Positions 1 to 5,122 of a DNA stretch of 6,109 nucleotides are shown in pieces. The stretch lies in the NCBI GenBank assembly GCA_013695005.1, contig JACDBJ010000191.1:1-6109 (forward strand), written 5' to 3'. This DNA comes from Pseudonocardiales bacterium (GTDB lineage Bacteria; Actinomycetota; Actinomycetes; Mycobacteriales; Pseudonocardiaceae). The translations under genes were made by a program, and so were the position numbers. The notes beneath the pieces are model-generated. The model ran no database searches. It was not told where the DNA came from and worked only from the letters and a program-made list of their open reading frames with translations. The number at the start of each line of letters is the position of its first letter. Positions within the stretch are counted from its first letter, which is position 1.

Positions 1-248
1 GGCGAGGACGGCGCCACCACGACTGCAGTGTCGGGCCGGGCGGCGTCCAGCCGCCCAGCGTCGACCTGGAGCAGACCGAGCATCAGCACCGAGAGCCCGA
101 ACAGCCCGGCGGCGGCGGCAATAAGCCAACGGCGCCGCTGGTCGAAGTCGGCGCTCGGCTCGGGGACGCGGCGGTGCCGCGGCATGGCCGGCGACTCGCC
201 GTCGGCAGCAGCGATCACCCCGACAGGTCGGGTCGGGTGCGGTCGCAT
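1..248 (-). CDS. N-terminal part of an unknown membrane-anchored protein (runs off the left edge)
   Basis: A minus-strand frame stays open from an ATG at 248 to the window edge, giving 82 complete codons. It reads as an Arg/Pro-rich hydrophilic head, then RRRWLIAAAAGLFGLSVLMLG (the Arg cluster and membrane segment, about residues 38-58), then an extracytoplasmic-looking stretch with VVVAPSS near the edge. One membrane segment preceded by an Arg cluster predicts a cytoplasmic N-terminus and an exported remainder. No strong Shine-Dalgarno site precedes ATG 248; an in-frame GTG at 218 or ATG at 183 (MPRHRRVPEP) are alternative starts. The frame has more natural composition than the plus-strand frame opposite. 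Short anchored heads of this kind occur on many actinobacterial exported proteins, including sortases, but nothing visible assigns a family because the catalytic part lies outside the window. Confidence 0.6.
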   Translation of the reverse strand, partial: MRPHPTRPVGVIAAADGESPAMPRHRRVPEPSADFDQRRRWLIAAAAGLFGLSVLMLGLLQVDAGRLDAARPDTAVVVAPSS

Positions 249-445
249 CTGACCGCGCAGTACTGGCCGTAGCCGCTCGGCGAGAGAGGCGAGCTGAGCC
301 GGCAACGAGACCCCCTTGCGGGATAGGTGTCGACTCACGGGCTGGGCGCCCGCTGTGCGTGAGCCGGGTCGAGCGTGGGGGATGCTAGACCGAACGGCTG
401 GATCGTGCCAGGCACCTGGTCTAAACCGAAGCTTCGTCTGCTGCA
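249..445. other. Non-coding stretch between the membrane-protein start and the DUF742 relic
   Basis: I see no convincing coding frame on either strand. The partner expected after a DUF742 gene in a conservon, a small Ras-like GTPase, is not here. The stretch contains an inverted-repeat cluster (386-423) and a 10-bp palindrome CGAAGCTTCG at 427-436. No clear promoter for the minus-strand gene starting at 248 was recognised. Confidence 0.5.
386..423. repeat. Nested inverted repeats, possible operator or transcript end
   Basis: TAGACC (386-391) is mirrored by GGTCTA (418-423), and between them lies GTGCC-A-GGCAC (405-415), a perfect inverted repeat around one base. It sits just past the stop of the minus-strand DUF742 relic and upstream of the minus-strand gene starting at 248. 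It could be an operator or a weak hairpin; there is no U-tract. Confidence 0.3.
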
Positions 446-914
446 TTAGAGCCTCCGTAGCCCTTCGAGTACACGATGCAGCAGGATGCCGCTCGGCGGG
501 GTGTCACGCGGCTCGGTGCCGTGATGGACGGCAAGCGCGCTGAGCTCGACCAGATCGCCGATCAAGACTCGGGCGACGCCGAGCGGCAAGCGAAGCAAGG
601 CCGCCACCTCTGCCAGCGATCGAGGGTACATGCACAGCTCGACGACGGCCCGATGCTCGCGCCCGGCGGGCGGAGCGAACGTCGCGAGGTAGGGACGGGT
701 GGACACCGGCGTCTCCAGTCCGAGGCGTGTCCGAGGGTGGGTGCGGCCGCCGGTCAGGACGTATGGGGCGGACGCTTGATGCGTACCGGACGGGAGTCTC
801 CGGATCGGTCGCAGCGTCCGCTTCGCCGGCCGGTTGCTGTTCTGTCGCAGCGGGCTTGGCAATGCGATCGGCCGGGTGGGCTTCATCCGCGAATGCCCGC
901 GTGTTAACCGACAC
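446..914 (-). pseudogene. DUF742 family protein (conservon CvnC type), apparently frameshifted
   Basis: The C-terminal two thirds is a clear DUF742 protein: PYVLTGGRTHPRTRLGLET, then EHRAVVELC, then PRSLAEVAALLRLPLGVARV, and the closing LEGLRRL. In actinobacterial conservons this family sits with a sensor kinase, a roadblock/LC7 protein and a small GTPase; none is visible on either side, so this copy is an orphan. The frame holding the motifs continues upstream to a GTG at 928 (160 aa), but that N-terminus is basic and unlike the family. The next frame reads instead as a natural acidic N-terminus (AFADEAHPADRIAKPAATEQ ... YASSVRP) from a GTG at 914 with a GAGGTGG site upstream. Removing one base from the four-G run at 765-768 (C run on the coding strand) would join the two as SVRPYVLTGG, the usual family junction. 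I therefore read it as one gene with a +1 insertion; a sequencing error is the main alternative. Confidence 0.65.
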
Positions 915-1072
915 TTGCAGATCACCACCTCGGCAAGCGAGGAATGAGCGCACGCTAGTCACTCCGCCAATAAGCCGACGACAAGGGCGGGCTAAGCCTG
1001 TGCATCGCGACTTCGCCGCCTCGCATCGACTCGGAAGCGTCGGCTCGGGAGCGGCGCGGCACGTCGCTGGCG

Positions 1073-1303
1073 TCAACTCCGGGATCTATCGCTCGGGGTA
1101 GCCGGTGCCAAGGACGCAGCCGGCTCGCTCACGACCGCGACCCGCAATCCGAGCTCCATCAGGAACCAACCGACGCGCTGCCTCGCGGATCTTGATCGTC
1201 GGTGCGCAGCGAGATGGCCCAAGCGGCGCCGCTCGGCAGCACGAAGGAAGTCCGCCTGACGCTCGCGGACCAGCGCCTCGACCAGCGCAGGATGCAGCAG
1301 CAC
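1073..1303 (-). CDS. Small hypothetical basic protein, 76 aa
   Basis: The GTG start at 1303 is preceded by GGAGG with 4 nt between, a strong though rather close Shine-Dalgarno site, and the frame is open for 76 codons. The product starts MLLHPALVEALVRERQADFL, continues with an Arg-rich helix (RAAERRRLGHLAAHRR), then a short amphipathic or hydrophobic helix, VGWFLMELGLRVAVV, and a Ser/Pro/Ala tail. Small proteins of this shape, an acidic-basic helix followed by Arg clusters and a LGLRL-like segment, are common in actinobacteria and have no assigned function. It stands alone between decayed genes and does not share an operon with them. It may itself be an isolated survivor in a region of gene loss. 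Confidence 0.55.
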   Translation of the reverse strand: MLLHPALVEALVRERQADFLRAAERRRLGHLAAHRRSRSARQRVGWFLMELGLRVAVVSEPAASLAPATPSDRSRS

Positions 1304-1501
1304 GGATCCTCCAACCCTGAAGCCGGTTCGTTCCTACCGGGGGCACCGACCGAACTCCACCGATTTCTCAGCGGAAGCGGCGTGCGACTCCGCGTGGGGA
1401 GCGGGACTGGGTCATCGGCAACGCCGGGCCCGTGCGGCGGTCGGGTGGTGCCGGTACCCACTACCGGCGGGAGCCGTCCGGACCATCCGGCTGCTGGGTC
1501 G
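1304..1501. other. Gene-poor spacer
   Basis: The frames across this stretch are Cys/Trp/Gly/Pro-heavy and look like non-coding GC-rich sequence. No RNA gene or clear promoter was recognised, although the promoter of the small gene starting at 1303 must lie in its left part. Confidence 0.4.
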
Positions 1502-1914
1502 TCACCGCCGGTAGCGGTCCGAACCACCTCGACGCGGGCCACTGCTGCTCGATCCGCGATCGCCGCGAGACAGAGCGTCTCTGAACTGTGCTCTGATCTC
1601 CGACGCGGTCCACGTGTCGCCGGATGAGCGTGACGACGACCCTGGCCCTGAGGACGAGCTGCGACGGAACGGATCCTGGGACGTGTTGCGGGGCCGCGGG
1701 CTCGGGCTGGGCCGCCACTGGTTGTCCCTCGCGGACCTGGACCGCTGCTGCCTGCGAGCTTGCGCGGCTGCGATGGCGAGCTCGAGCATGCTCATGGCCG
1801 GCTGCTGGCTCGAGCTGGCGGGCGCTGGTTCGCGCGTCGGCCTTGGAGCCGGCCTCGACCCCGGCCTTGCGGCAGGCCGCGAGCCAAGCGTCGAATCGAT
1901 GCTGGAGCCGTTGT
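1502..1914 (-). pseudogene. 3' remnant of an unidentified gene, truncated at a junction near 1914
   Basis: A minus-strand frame is open from the junction at about 1914 down to a TGA at 1502. It reads as a Pro/Ala/Ser/Arg-rich linker (PTREPAPASSSQQPA), a short helix MSMLELAIAAAQARRQQ, a Ser/Arg/Pro low-complexity stretch, and an ending TWTASEIRAQFRDALSRGDR. G/C at third positions is high in the part after the ATG at 1795. Between 1914 and about 1800 a second frame also looks coding (LQHRFDAWLAACRKAGVEAG), so the remnant may carry a frameshift near 1800. There is no Shine-Dalgarno site at the internal ATG, and the 5' end is missing. I do not recognise the family. A reading as an intact 97-residue gene starting at 1795 cannot be excluded. 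Confidence 0.35.
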
Positions 1915-2397
1915 ATCGAGCAGGTCGGGCCGCCCGGAGAGATCTACCTGAGGCCCGCCAGTGTGTTCGTGGCCGACTTCATCGGCCGGGCCAACTTCAT
2001 CAAGGTTTCCCCACAGCGGGTCGAAGATGGCACGGCACGCGTCGTCGCGTTCGGGCGTGATGCCTCCGTGCCCTGCCATGATGACGTCCGCGCCGGCGAG
2101 CCTGCGTACCTCGTGGTCCGGCCGGAGACGGTGTCGCTCAAACCGGTCGTCGCGGACGGAGACGGGGTCGTGTTGAACTCGGTGTTTCACGGTGCCACAG
2201 CCGAGTATCAGATCGAGACCGCCACTGGGACGATCGTCGCTACTGCACCGACACCCGACCCGTTGGAAATGCTCGACGAGGGCACCAACGTGTCGTTGGA
2301 CTTTGACGAGTACCGGTCATACGTGCTGCGCAAGCAGAGCGCGCAGGTCGCCGCTCAGGACCCACACCCAGCTCCTCAGGTGTTCGCGACGACATGA
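1915..2397 (+). pseudogene. ABC transporter ATPase, C-terminal (TOBE) fragment only
   Basis: From 1915 the frame gives IEQVGPPGEIYLRPASVFVA followed by DFIGRANFI. This is the signature that follows the nucleotide-binding domain in the PotA/FbpC/PhnT-type importer ATPases (polyamine, ferric iron or 2-aminoethylphosphonate). The remaining residues form the TOBE-type regulatory region, including AYLVVRPETVSL and YRSYVLRK. About 160 residues remain of a family that is usually 340-380, so the Walker A, Q-loop, ABC signature, Walker B and H-loop are all absent. An ATG at 1624 is in frame upstream, but codons between it and 1915 encode Cys/Trp-rich sequence unrelated to an ATPase and antisense to another remnant, so they are a chance extension. 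The substrate cannot be told from this part. The stop overlaps a downstream ATG (ATGA), as in importer operons. The fragment cannot hydrolyse ATP. Confidence 0.8.
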
Positions 2398-2432
2398 CGC
2401 GGGTGATCGCCGTCCTCTTACGGGTGAGCTAG
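2394..2432 (+). pseudogene. Possible start of a lost ABC permease gene
   Basis: An ATG at 2394 overlaps the TGA of the ABC ATPase fragment (ATGA) and reads MTRVIAVLLRVS before a TAG at 2430. An ATPase gene followed by a translationally coupled permease is a common importer layout, and the 12 residues would suit a permease N-terminus. The match is short and rests mainly on position, so this is an inference. Confidence 0.25.
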
Positions 2433-2635
2433 CCATGCGTGAGCCGTCAGATCAGTAACGTGCCTGCCGGCCGTCGGCCGAAACGATCACATGGCGGATC
2501 ACGACGTCGGGGAGTGCTGTGCGCAGCAGTAACACGTCGGCCGGATCCGGCCGACGGTCTCGCTTTGGGCGTCCGCATTGCCATCGTCACGCTGGTTCTG
2601 CATCGGCGTGTACAACGCCGCCACCACCGACCCCG
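2433..2635. other. Decayed spacer between the ABC and M13 remnants
   Basis: No intact gene is visible. A short hydrophobic frame (LALGVRIAIVTLVL, about 2560-2605) could be a scrap of a membrane protein but is too short to assign. The stretch contains a 22-bp perfect palindrome at 2535-2556. The original start of the M13 peptidase remnant should lie near its right end, but no start codon in the right frame with a Shine-Dalgarno site is seen there. Confidence 0.4.
2535..2556. repeat. 22-bp perfect palindrome
   Basis: The half-site CGTCGGCCGGA is followed immediately by its exact reverse complement, centred on GGATCC. The 9-mer CGTCGGCCG that makes up most of the half-site also occurs at 2472-2480, about 60 bp to the left. 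It has no loop and no adjoining T-run, so it is not a classical terminator. It might be an operator, the remnant of a terminator stem, or a product of the rearrangements around it. Confidence 0.55.
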
Positions 2636-2960
2636 ACGTCCGGGCTCCAGCTCGCGGGGTACGACAGGAGCGTCCGGCCGCAGGACGACCTGTTCCCGGC
2701 TGTCGCTCGGCGGCCGAACCGCACCGGAGATGGACGGGTTCACCGGTGAACAGCGGTTCTTCCTGGGCTGGGCGCAGATCTGCCGGGAGAAGATCCGCGA
2801 TGACGCGCTCCGCCAGCGACTGTTGACCGATCCGCACAGCCCCGACGAGTACCGCACCAACGGTGTGGTGACCAACGTGCCTGGCTTCTACGAGGCGTTC
2901 GGCGTGGCCGCGAACGACCGGATGTTCCGCCCGCCACAGCAGCGGGTCAGGATCTGGTAA
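2636..2960 (+). pseudogene. M13-family metallopeptidase with a large internal deletion
   Basis: Two parts of one family lie next to each other in different frames. At 2636-2695 the sequence reads TSGLQLAGYDRSVRPQDDLF, matching the conserved N-terminus of M13 (neprilysin/PepO/Zmp1-like) peptidases, where RPQDDLF normally leads into a HVNG motif. At 2697-2957 a second frame gives the last 87 residues of the family: a LSLGG..AP.MDG.TGEQRFF stretch, LGWAQICREKIRD, then DPHSPDEYRTNGVV, and the hallmark C-terminus QQRVRIW. Family members are usually 640-700 residues, so about 550 are missing, including the HExxH zinc site and the third zinc ligand. The joint near 2695-2697 is out of frame. No Shine-Dalgarno-supported start was found. 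The product would have no protease activity. Its TAA abuts the stop codon of the convergent YbaK-family gene. Confidence 0.85.
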
Positions 2961-3527
2961 CTAGCTCACCGGGCGACCCAAACCTTCCAGCACTTCGGCG
3001 GCGGGCAGCTGCGCCAGCAGCGCTCCGGGCAGAACCAGCTTGCTGCGGCGCAGGCCGCTGCCGACGACGACACCAGGCGCGGCAATGACGGCCGGGTCGA
3101 GCAGCAGCGGCCACCCGGTGGGGAGCCCGAGCGGCGTGATGCCGCCGAACTCCATGCCGGTGAGCTTCACGGCCTCGTCCATCGGGGCGAACGAAGCCTT
3201 GCGGACGTCGAGGTGCCGGCGGACCAACCCGTTGACATCGGCTCGGGTGGTGGCGAGCACCAGGCAGGCGGCGTGGCGCACCTCGCCGGATCGGCGGCCG
3301 GCGACCACCACACAGTTGGCCGAAGCGTCAAGCGGCGAGCCGTACGCTTCGCAGAACGCCGCGGTGTCCGCGAGCTCGGGGTCGATCTCCGCGACGCCGA
3401 CGGTGACCGCGCCAGTCGGGTCGAGCGCCGCGAGCGCCTTGGCCACCGGTTCGGCGAGCAGCTCCGGCCGGTCCAGGGCCGGCTCGACGTGCAGCGTGCC
3501 CATGGCGGCCCAATCGGTGGGACTCAC
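2961..3527 (-). CDS. YbaK/ProX-type aminoacyl-tRNA deacylase family protein
   Basis: This 188-residue protein carries a YbaK/aminoacyl-tRNA synthetase-associated domain over roughly residues 55-175. That family hydrolyses amino acids wrongly attached to tRNA (for example Cys, Ala or Ser on tRNA-Pro) in trans. Visible marks are the central strands NCVVVAGRRSGEVRHAACLV and LATTRADVN, the basic region after them, the loop MEFGGITPLGLP (the GG.(S/T)P.G signature, about residues 125-136), and a late VVVGSGLRRSKLVLP stretch. The GTG at 3527 is preferred because it overlaps the DUF2516 stop (GTGA), implying translational coupling, and because the residues SPTDWAAMGTLHVEPALDRP look like the family's N-terminus. 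An internal ATG at 3503 is an alternative. The open frame extends far upstream of 3527, but that part is antisense-like and overlaps DUF2516. The exact tRNA substrate cannot be told. Confidence 0.85.
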   Translation of the reverse strand: MSPTDWAAMGTLHVEPALDRPELLAEPVAKALAALDPTGAVTVGVAEIDPELADTAAFCEAYGSPLDASANCVVVAGRRSGEVRHAACLVLATTRADVNGLVRRHLDVRKASFAPMDEAVKLTGMEFGGITPLGLPTGWPLLLDPAVIAAPGVVVGSGLRRSKLVLPGALLAQLPAAEVLEGLGRPVS

Positions 3528-3820
3528 CAGCGCGGACCTCGCTGCACCTCGACCACCTTGGGTCGCACGTCCACGAGGTAGACCAACACGGCGATCAGCC
3601 CGACGAGCCAGAACAGGGTCAACGGGCCTCGAAACAACACGAGCAGGAGCAGCCCGGCTCCGGTGATGCCCAGCCACGCAGGCTTGGTCAACTTCTCGGC
3701 AGCGGTGAAGGCGTCCGAACGCTGAACAAGGGCGTGGAAGAACGCGTATGCGCCCACCGGAATCCCGAGGCACCACAGCGCAAACAGGATGTAGCCATCC
3801 AGCTCGTACAGCAGCTCCAC
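3524..3820 (-). CDS. DUF2516 family small membrane protein
   Basis: The 98-residue product has one membrane segment near residues 10-31 (YILFALWCLGIPVGAYAFFH), a short polar linker with KLTKPAW, and two closely spaced segments between about 49 and 84 (LGITGAGLLLLVLF, then LTLFWLVGLIAVLVYLV). It ends in a charged tail, DVRPKVVEVQRGPRW. This arrangement matches the actinobacterial DUF2516 family, to which I believe Rv0476 (next to hbhA in M. tuberculosis) belongs; no biochemical role is established to my knowledge. The start is GTG at 3820. No Shine-Dalgarno site precedes it; instead TACTCT (-10-like) ends 7 nt upstream, which suggests a leaderless transcript. It overlaps the next gene by 4 nt, so the two are probably co-transcribed. 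Confidence 0.85.
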   Translation of the reverse strand: MELLYELDGYILFALWCLGIPVGAYAFFHALVQRSDAFTAAEKLTKPAWLGITGAGLLLLVLFRGPLTLFWLVGLIAVLVYLVDVRPKVVEVQRGPRW

Positions 3821-3827
3821 GGCGTCA

Positions 3828-3833
3828 AGAGTA
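3828..3833 (-). promoter_or_regulatory. Putative -10 element for a leaderless DUF2516 transcript
   Basis: On the minus strand TACTCT fits the actinobacterial TANNNT -10 consensus, and 7 nt separate it from the GTG start, placing the expected start of transcription at or next to the first base of the codon. No good -35 is seen. Leaderless mRNAs are common in actinobacteria. Confidence 0.4.
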
Positions 3834-3886
3834 CGTGCGAGTGCGCGGGCGAGGCATCCCCGGGGCGCGGGGCACGCCGCAACGCA

Positions 3887-3919
3887 GACCGGGCCGGGGA
3901 GTGACTCCCCGGCCCGGTC
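3887..3919 (-). terminator. Strong GC-rich hairpin after the hbhA-like gene
   Basis: Arms GACCGGGCCGGGGA and its exact reverse complement flank a 5-nt GTGAC (14 bp), and the outer two bases of that loop are complementary too, so the 33-nt unit is symmetric around one base. It lies 15 nt past the stop of the minus-strand HbhA-like gene. There is no U-tract on either side, as is usual for actinobacterial hairpin terminators. It should separate the regulator-hbhA unit from the DUF2516-YbaK unit, at least partly. Confidence 0.75.
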
Positions 3920-3934
3920 GGAACTGCGTCGCGG

Positions 3935-4618
3935 TCAGCTGTTGCTTGGCTTGCTGCTACCCGAGCCGCCACCCGAGCCTGACGGCTTGCGGGGCGCGGT
4001 GCGGTTGGCAGCCTTGCGGCTCGTGCTCCGCGCGGTGTGCGCGGCGTCGTCAGCGGTGTCCTGGACGACCTCCACGACCTCCGCGGCGGCCTTCTCGGTG
4101 CGATTGGCGGCCTTCTCACCGGTCGAACGGATGTTGCGGCTCACCCGGGACAGCACCGTCTCGGCAACCGTGTCGACCCGCTCACCCAGCTGGCTGGAGG
4201 CGTCCTGGACGCTCTTGAGCGTCTGGGAGACCTGCGGCTGCTGGCGGATCCGCTCCCACGTCGACTCACCGCGCTCGGCCAGCTCGACGTAGGCGTTCTT
4301 GGCCTGCTCCGCGAGCGCGTCCACTAGCTTGCGCAGCTCCTCACCGTTCAGCCGGCTGCGAAGCCCGCCGAGCTCGGTCGGCACCTCGGAGATCCGCTCC
4401 TGCAGCTTCTCGGCGCGTGCCTGGGCGGTCTCGCGGCTTTCGGTGGCCCGGCTACGAGCCTTGGACAGCGCGTCGACGGCAGCCGCGGCAGCGGCTTCGC
4501 CGACACCGAGGGCGGCCAGCAGCGGCGTCTTGATGATCTCGGCCCGCTCGCTGACGGCCTTGGCGGCCTGCTCGCGTGCCTTGCGGATGTCCTGCGCGTT
4601 GGGCATGGGTCGTGCCAT
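3935..4618 (-). CDS. hbhA: HbhA-like coiled-coil protein (heparin-binding haemagglutinin family)
   Basis: The 227-residue product is almost entirely helical and alanine/charge-rich. Its core shares clear landmarks with mycobacterial HbhA: KTPLLAALGVGEAA (residues 30-42), a long coiled coil with KLQERISEVPTELGGLRSRL (71-90), EELRKLVDAL, then YVELAERGEST.ERIR (110-125). In mycobacteria HbhA is a surface adhesin that binds heparan sulfate and has been linked to lipid bodies. The C-terminus here differs: instead of lysine/alanine (KKA) repeats it has two KAANRT units (169-174 and 202-207) and a Ser/Gly tail. An N-terminal extension (MARPMPNAQDIRKAREQAAK) precedes the family core. There is no signal peptide. 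The ATG at 4618 has AGAGGAG 8 nt upstream, lying within the last codons of the upstream regulator gene, and the intergenic gap is 5 nt. Heparin binding cannot be assumed; a structural or cell-envelope role is likelier. Confidence 0.8.
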   Translation of the reverse strand: MARPMPNAQDIRKAREQAAKAVSERAEIIKTPLLAALGVGEAAAAAAVDALSKARSRATESRETAQARAEKLQERISEVPTELGGLRSRLNGEELRKLVDALAEQAKNAYVELAERGESTWERIRQQPQVSQTLKSVQDASSQLGERVDTVAETVLSRVSRNIRSTGEKAANRTEKAAAEVVEVVQDTADDAAHTARSTSRKAANRTAPRKPSGSGGGSGSSKPSNS

Positions 4619-4623
4619 GTTGA

Positions 4624-5046
4624 TCACTCCTCTTTCCTCGCGGCGGAGTCGACGTTCTGGTCGTTCTCCCGCCTGAAGCTCTGGTAGATGTCGAGCAAGA
4701 CCTGCTTCTGGCGTTCGGTCAGCTCGCTGTCGGCGAACACCGCGTCGACGACCGCACCGGCCGGCCGTTCGCTCAAGATGCCCGCCTTGACGTACAGCGC
4801 CTCGGCGGAGATCCGCAGCCCGTTGGCGATCTGCTGCAGGATCTCGGCTGACGGCTTGCGCAGCCCGCGTTCGATCTGGCTGAGGTACGGGTTGCTCACG
4901 CCGGTCTGCTTGGCGAGCTGCCGAAGCGAGACCTGCGCGCCTTCCCGTTGACGGCGGATATAGCTGCCAATGTCCTCGACCGCCTGGCCGACGACATGGC
5001 CGACCTGCTCGACGGCCTGCCCCACGGGGCCGTCCGTCTTGCTCAC
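4624..5046 (-). CDS. XRE-family transcriptional regulator of the hbhA unit (Rv0474-like)
   Basis: The 140-residue protein has a helix-turn-helix domain over about residues 25-88: YIRRQREGAQVSLRQLAKQT (first helices), GVSNPYLSQIERGLRKPSAE (recognition helix and the typical ER G..KPS turn), then ILQQIANGLRISAEALYVKA. A C-terminal helical part follows (LTERQKQVLLDIYQSFRREN), perhaps for dimerisation, ending in a charged tail. Two GTG starts compete. The one at 5055 lies on top of the AAGAGGTGG site, whereas the one at 5046 is correctly spaced from it, so I chose 5046. The gene directly precedes hbhA, as Rv0474 does in M. tuberculosis. The upstream inverted repeat overlapping its own -35 suggests autoregulation. 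The ligand is unknown. Confidence 0.85.
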   Translation of the reverse strand: MSKTDGPVGQAVEQVGHVVGQAVEDIGSYIRRQREGAQVSLRQLAKQTGVSNPYLSQIERGLRKPSAEILQQIANGLRISAEALYVKAGILSERPAGAVVDAVFADSELTERQKQVLLDIYQSFRRENDQNVDSAARKEE

Positions 5047-5076
5047 CGTTGCCACCTCTTGCTACCCACAAAACCG

Positions 5077-5105
5077 ACCGTACGCCGGGGTGCTAGCAGT
5101 TGCAA
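5077..5105 (-). promoter_or_regulatory. Promoter of the XRE-hbhA unit
   Basis: On the minus strand a -35-like TTGCAA (5105-5100) is followed after exactly 17 nt by TACGGT (5082-5077), fitting TANNNT. Transcription would start near 5070, leaving a leader of roughly 25 nt with the AAGAGGTGG Shine-Dalgarno site before GTG 5046. The -35 overlaps the inverted repeat at 5102-5118. Confidence 0.55.
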
Positions 5106-5118
5106 GCGCTCTGCTTGC
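5102..5118. promoter_or_regulatory. Inverted repeat overlapping the XRE gene -35, candidate operator
   Basis: GCAAGC and GCTTGC flank 5 nt (GCTCT). The site covers four bases of the -35 hexamer of the minus-strand promoter, a position suited to repression. Its centre is 22 bp, about two helical turns, from the centre of the next inverted repeat. The neighbouring XRE protein is the natural candidate ligand. Confidence 0.45.
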
Positions 5119-5122
5119 GCTG

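Noticed and set aside
504..1076. 190-residue minus-strand frame as an independent gene
   Set aside because: Its middle looks like the acidic N-terminus of the DUF742 gene and the rest is an out-of-frame reading of the DUF742 body or non-coding sequence.
1624..2397. A single 257-residue plus-strand protein including the ABC ATPase fragment
   Set aside because: Residues before 1915 are Cys/Trp/Ala-rich and show no ATPase motifs; they lie antisense to a better coding frame. Only the part from 1915 is homologous to the family.
2439..2960. 173-residue plus-strand frame as one intact protein
   Set aside because: Only the residues from about 2697 match the M13 family; the part before is Arg-rich out-of-frame sequence and includes the N-terminal peptidase remnant read in the wrong frame.
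3040..3666. 208-residue plus-strand frame opposite YbaK and DUF2516
   Set aside because: Ser/Ala/Arg-rich antisense shadow of two well-supported minus-strand genes.
3528..3776. Long N-terminal extension of the YbaK-family protein
   Set aside because: It overlaps the well-supported DUF2516 gene on the same strand, is Arg/Ala-rich without domain features, and the GTG at 3527 gives a normal family length with a coupled start.
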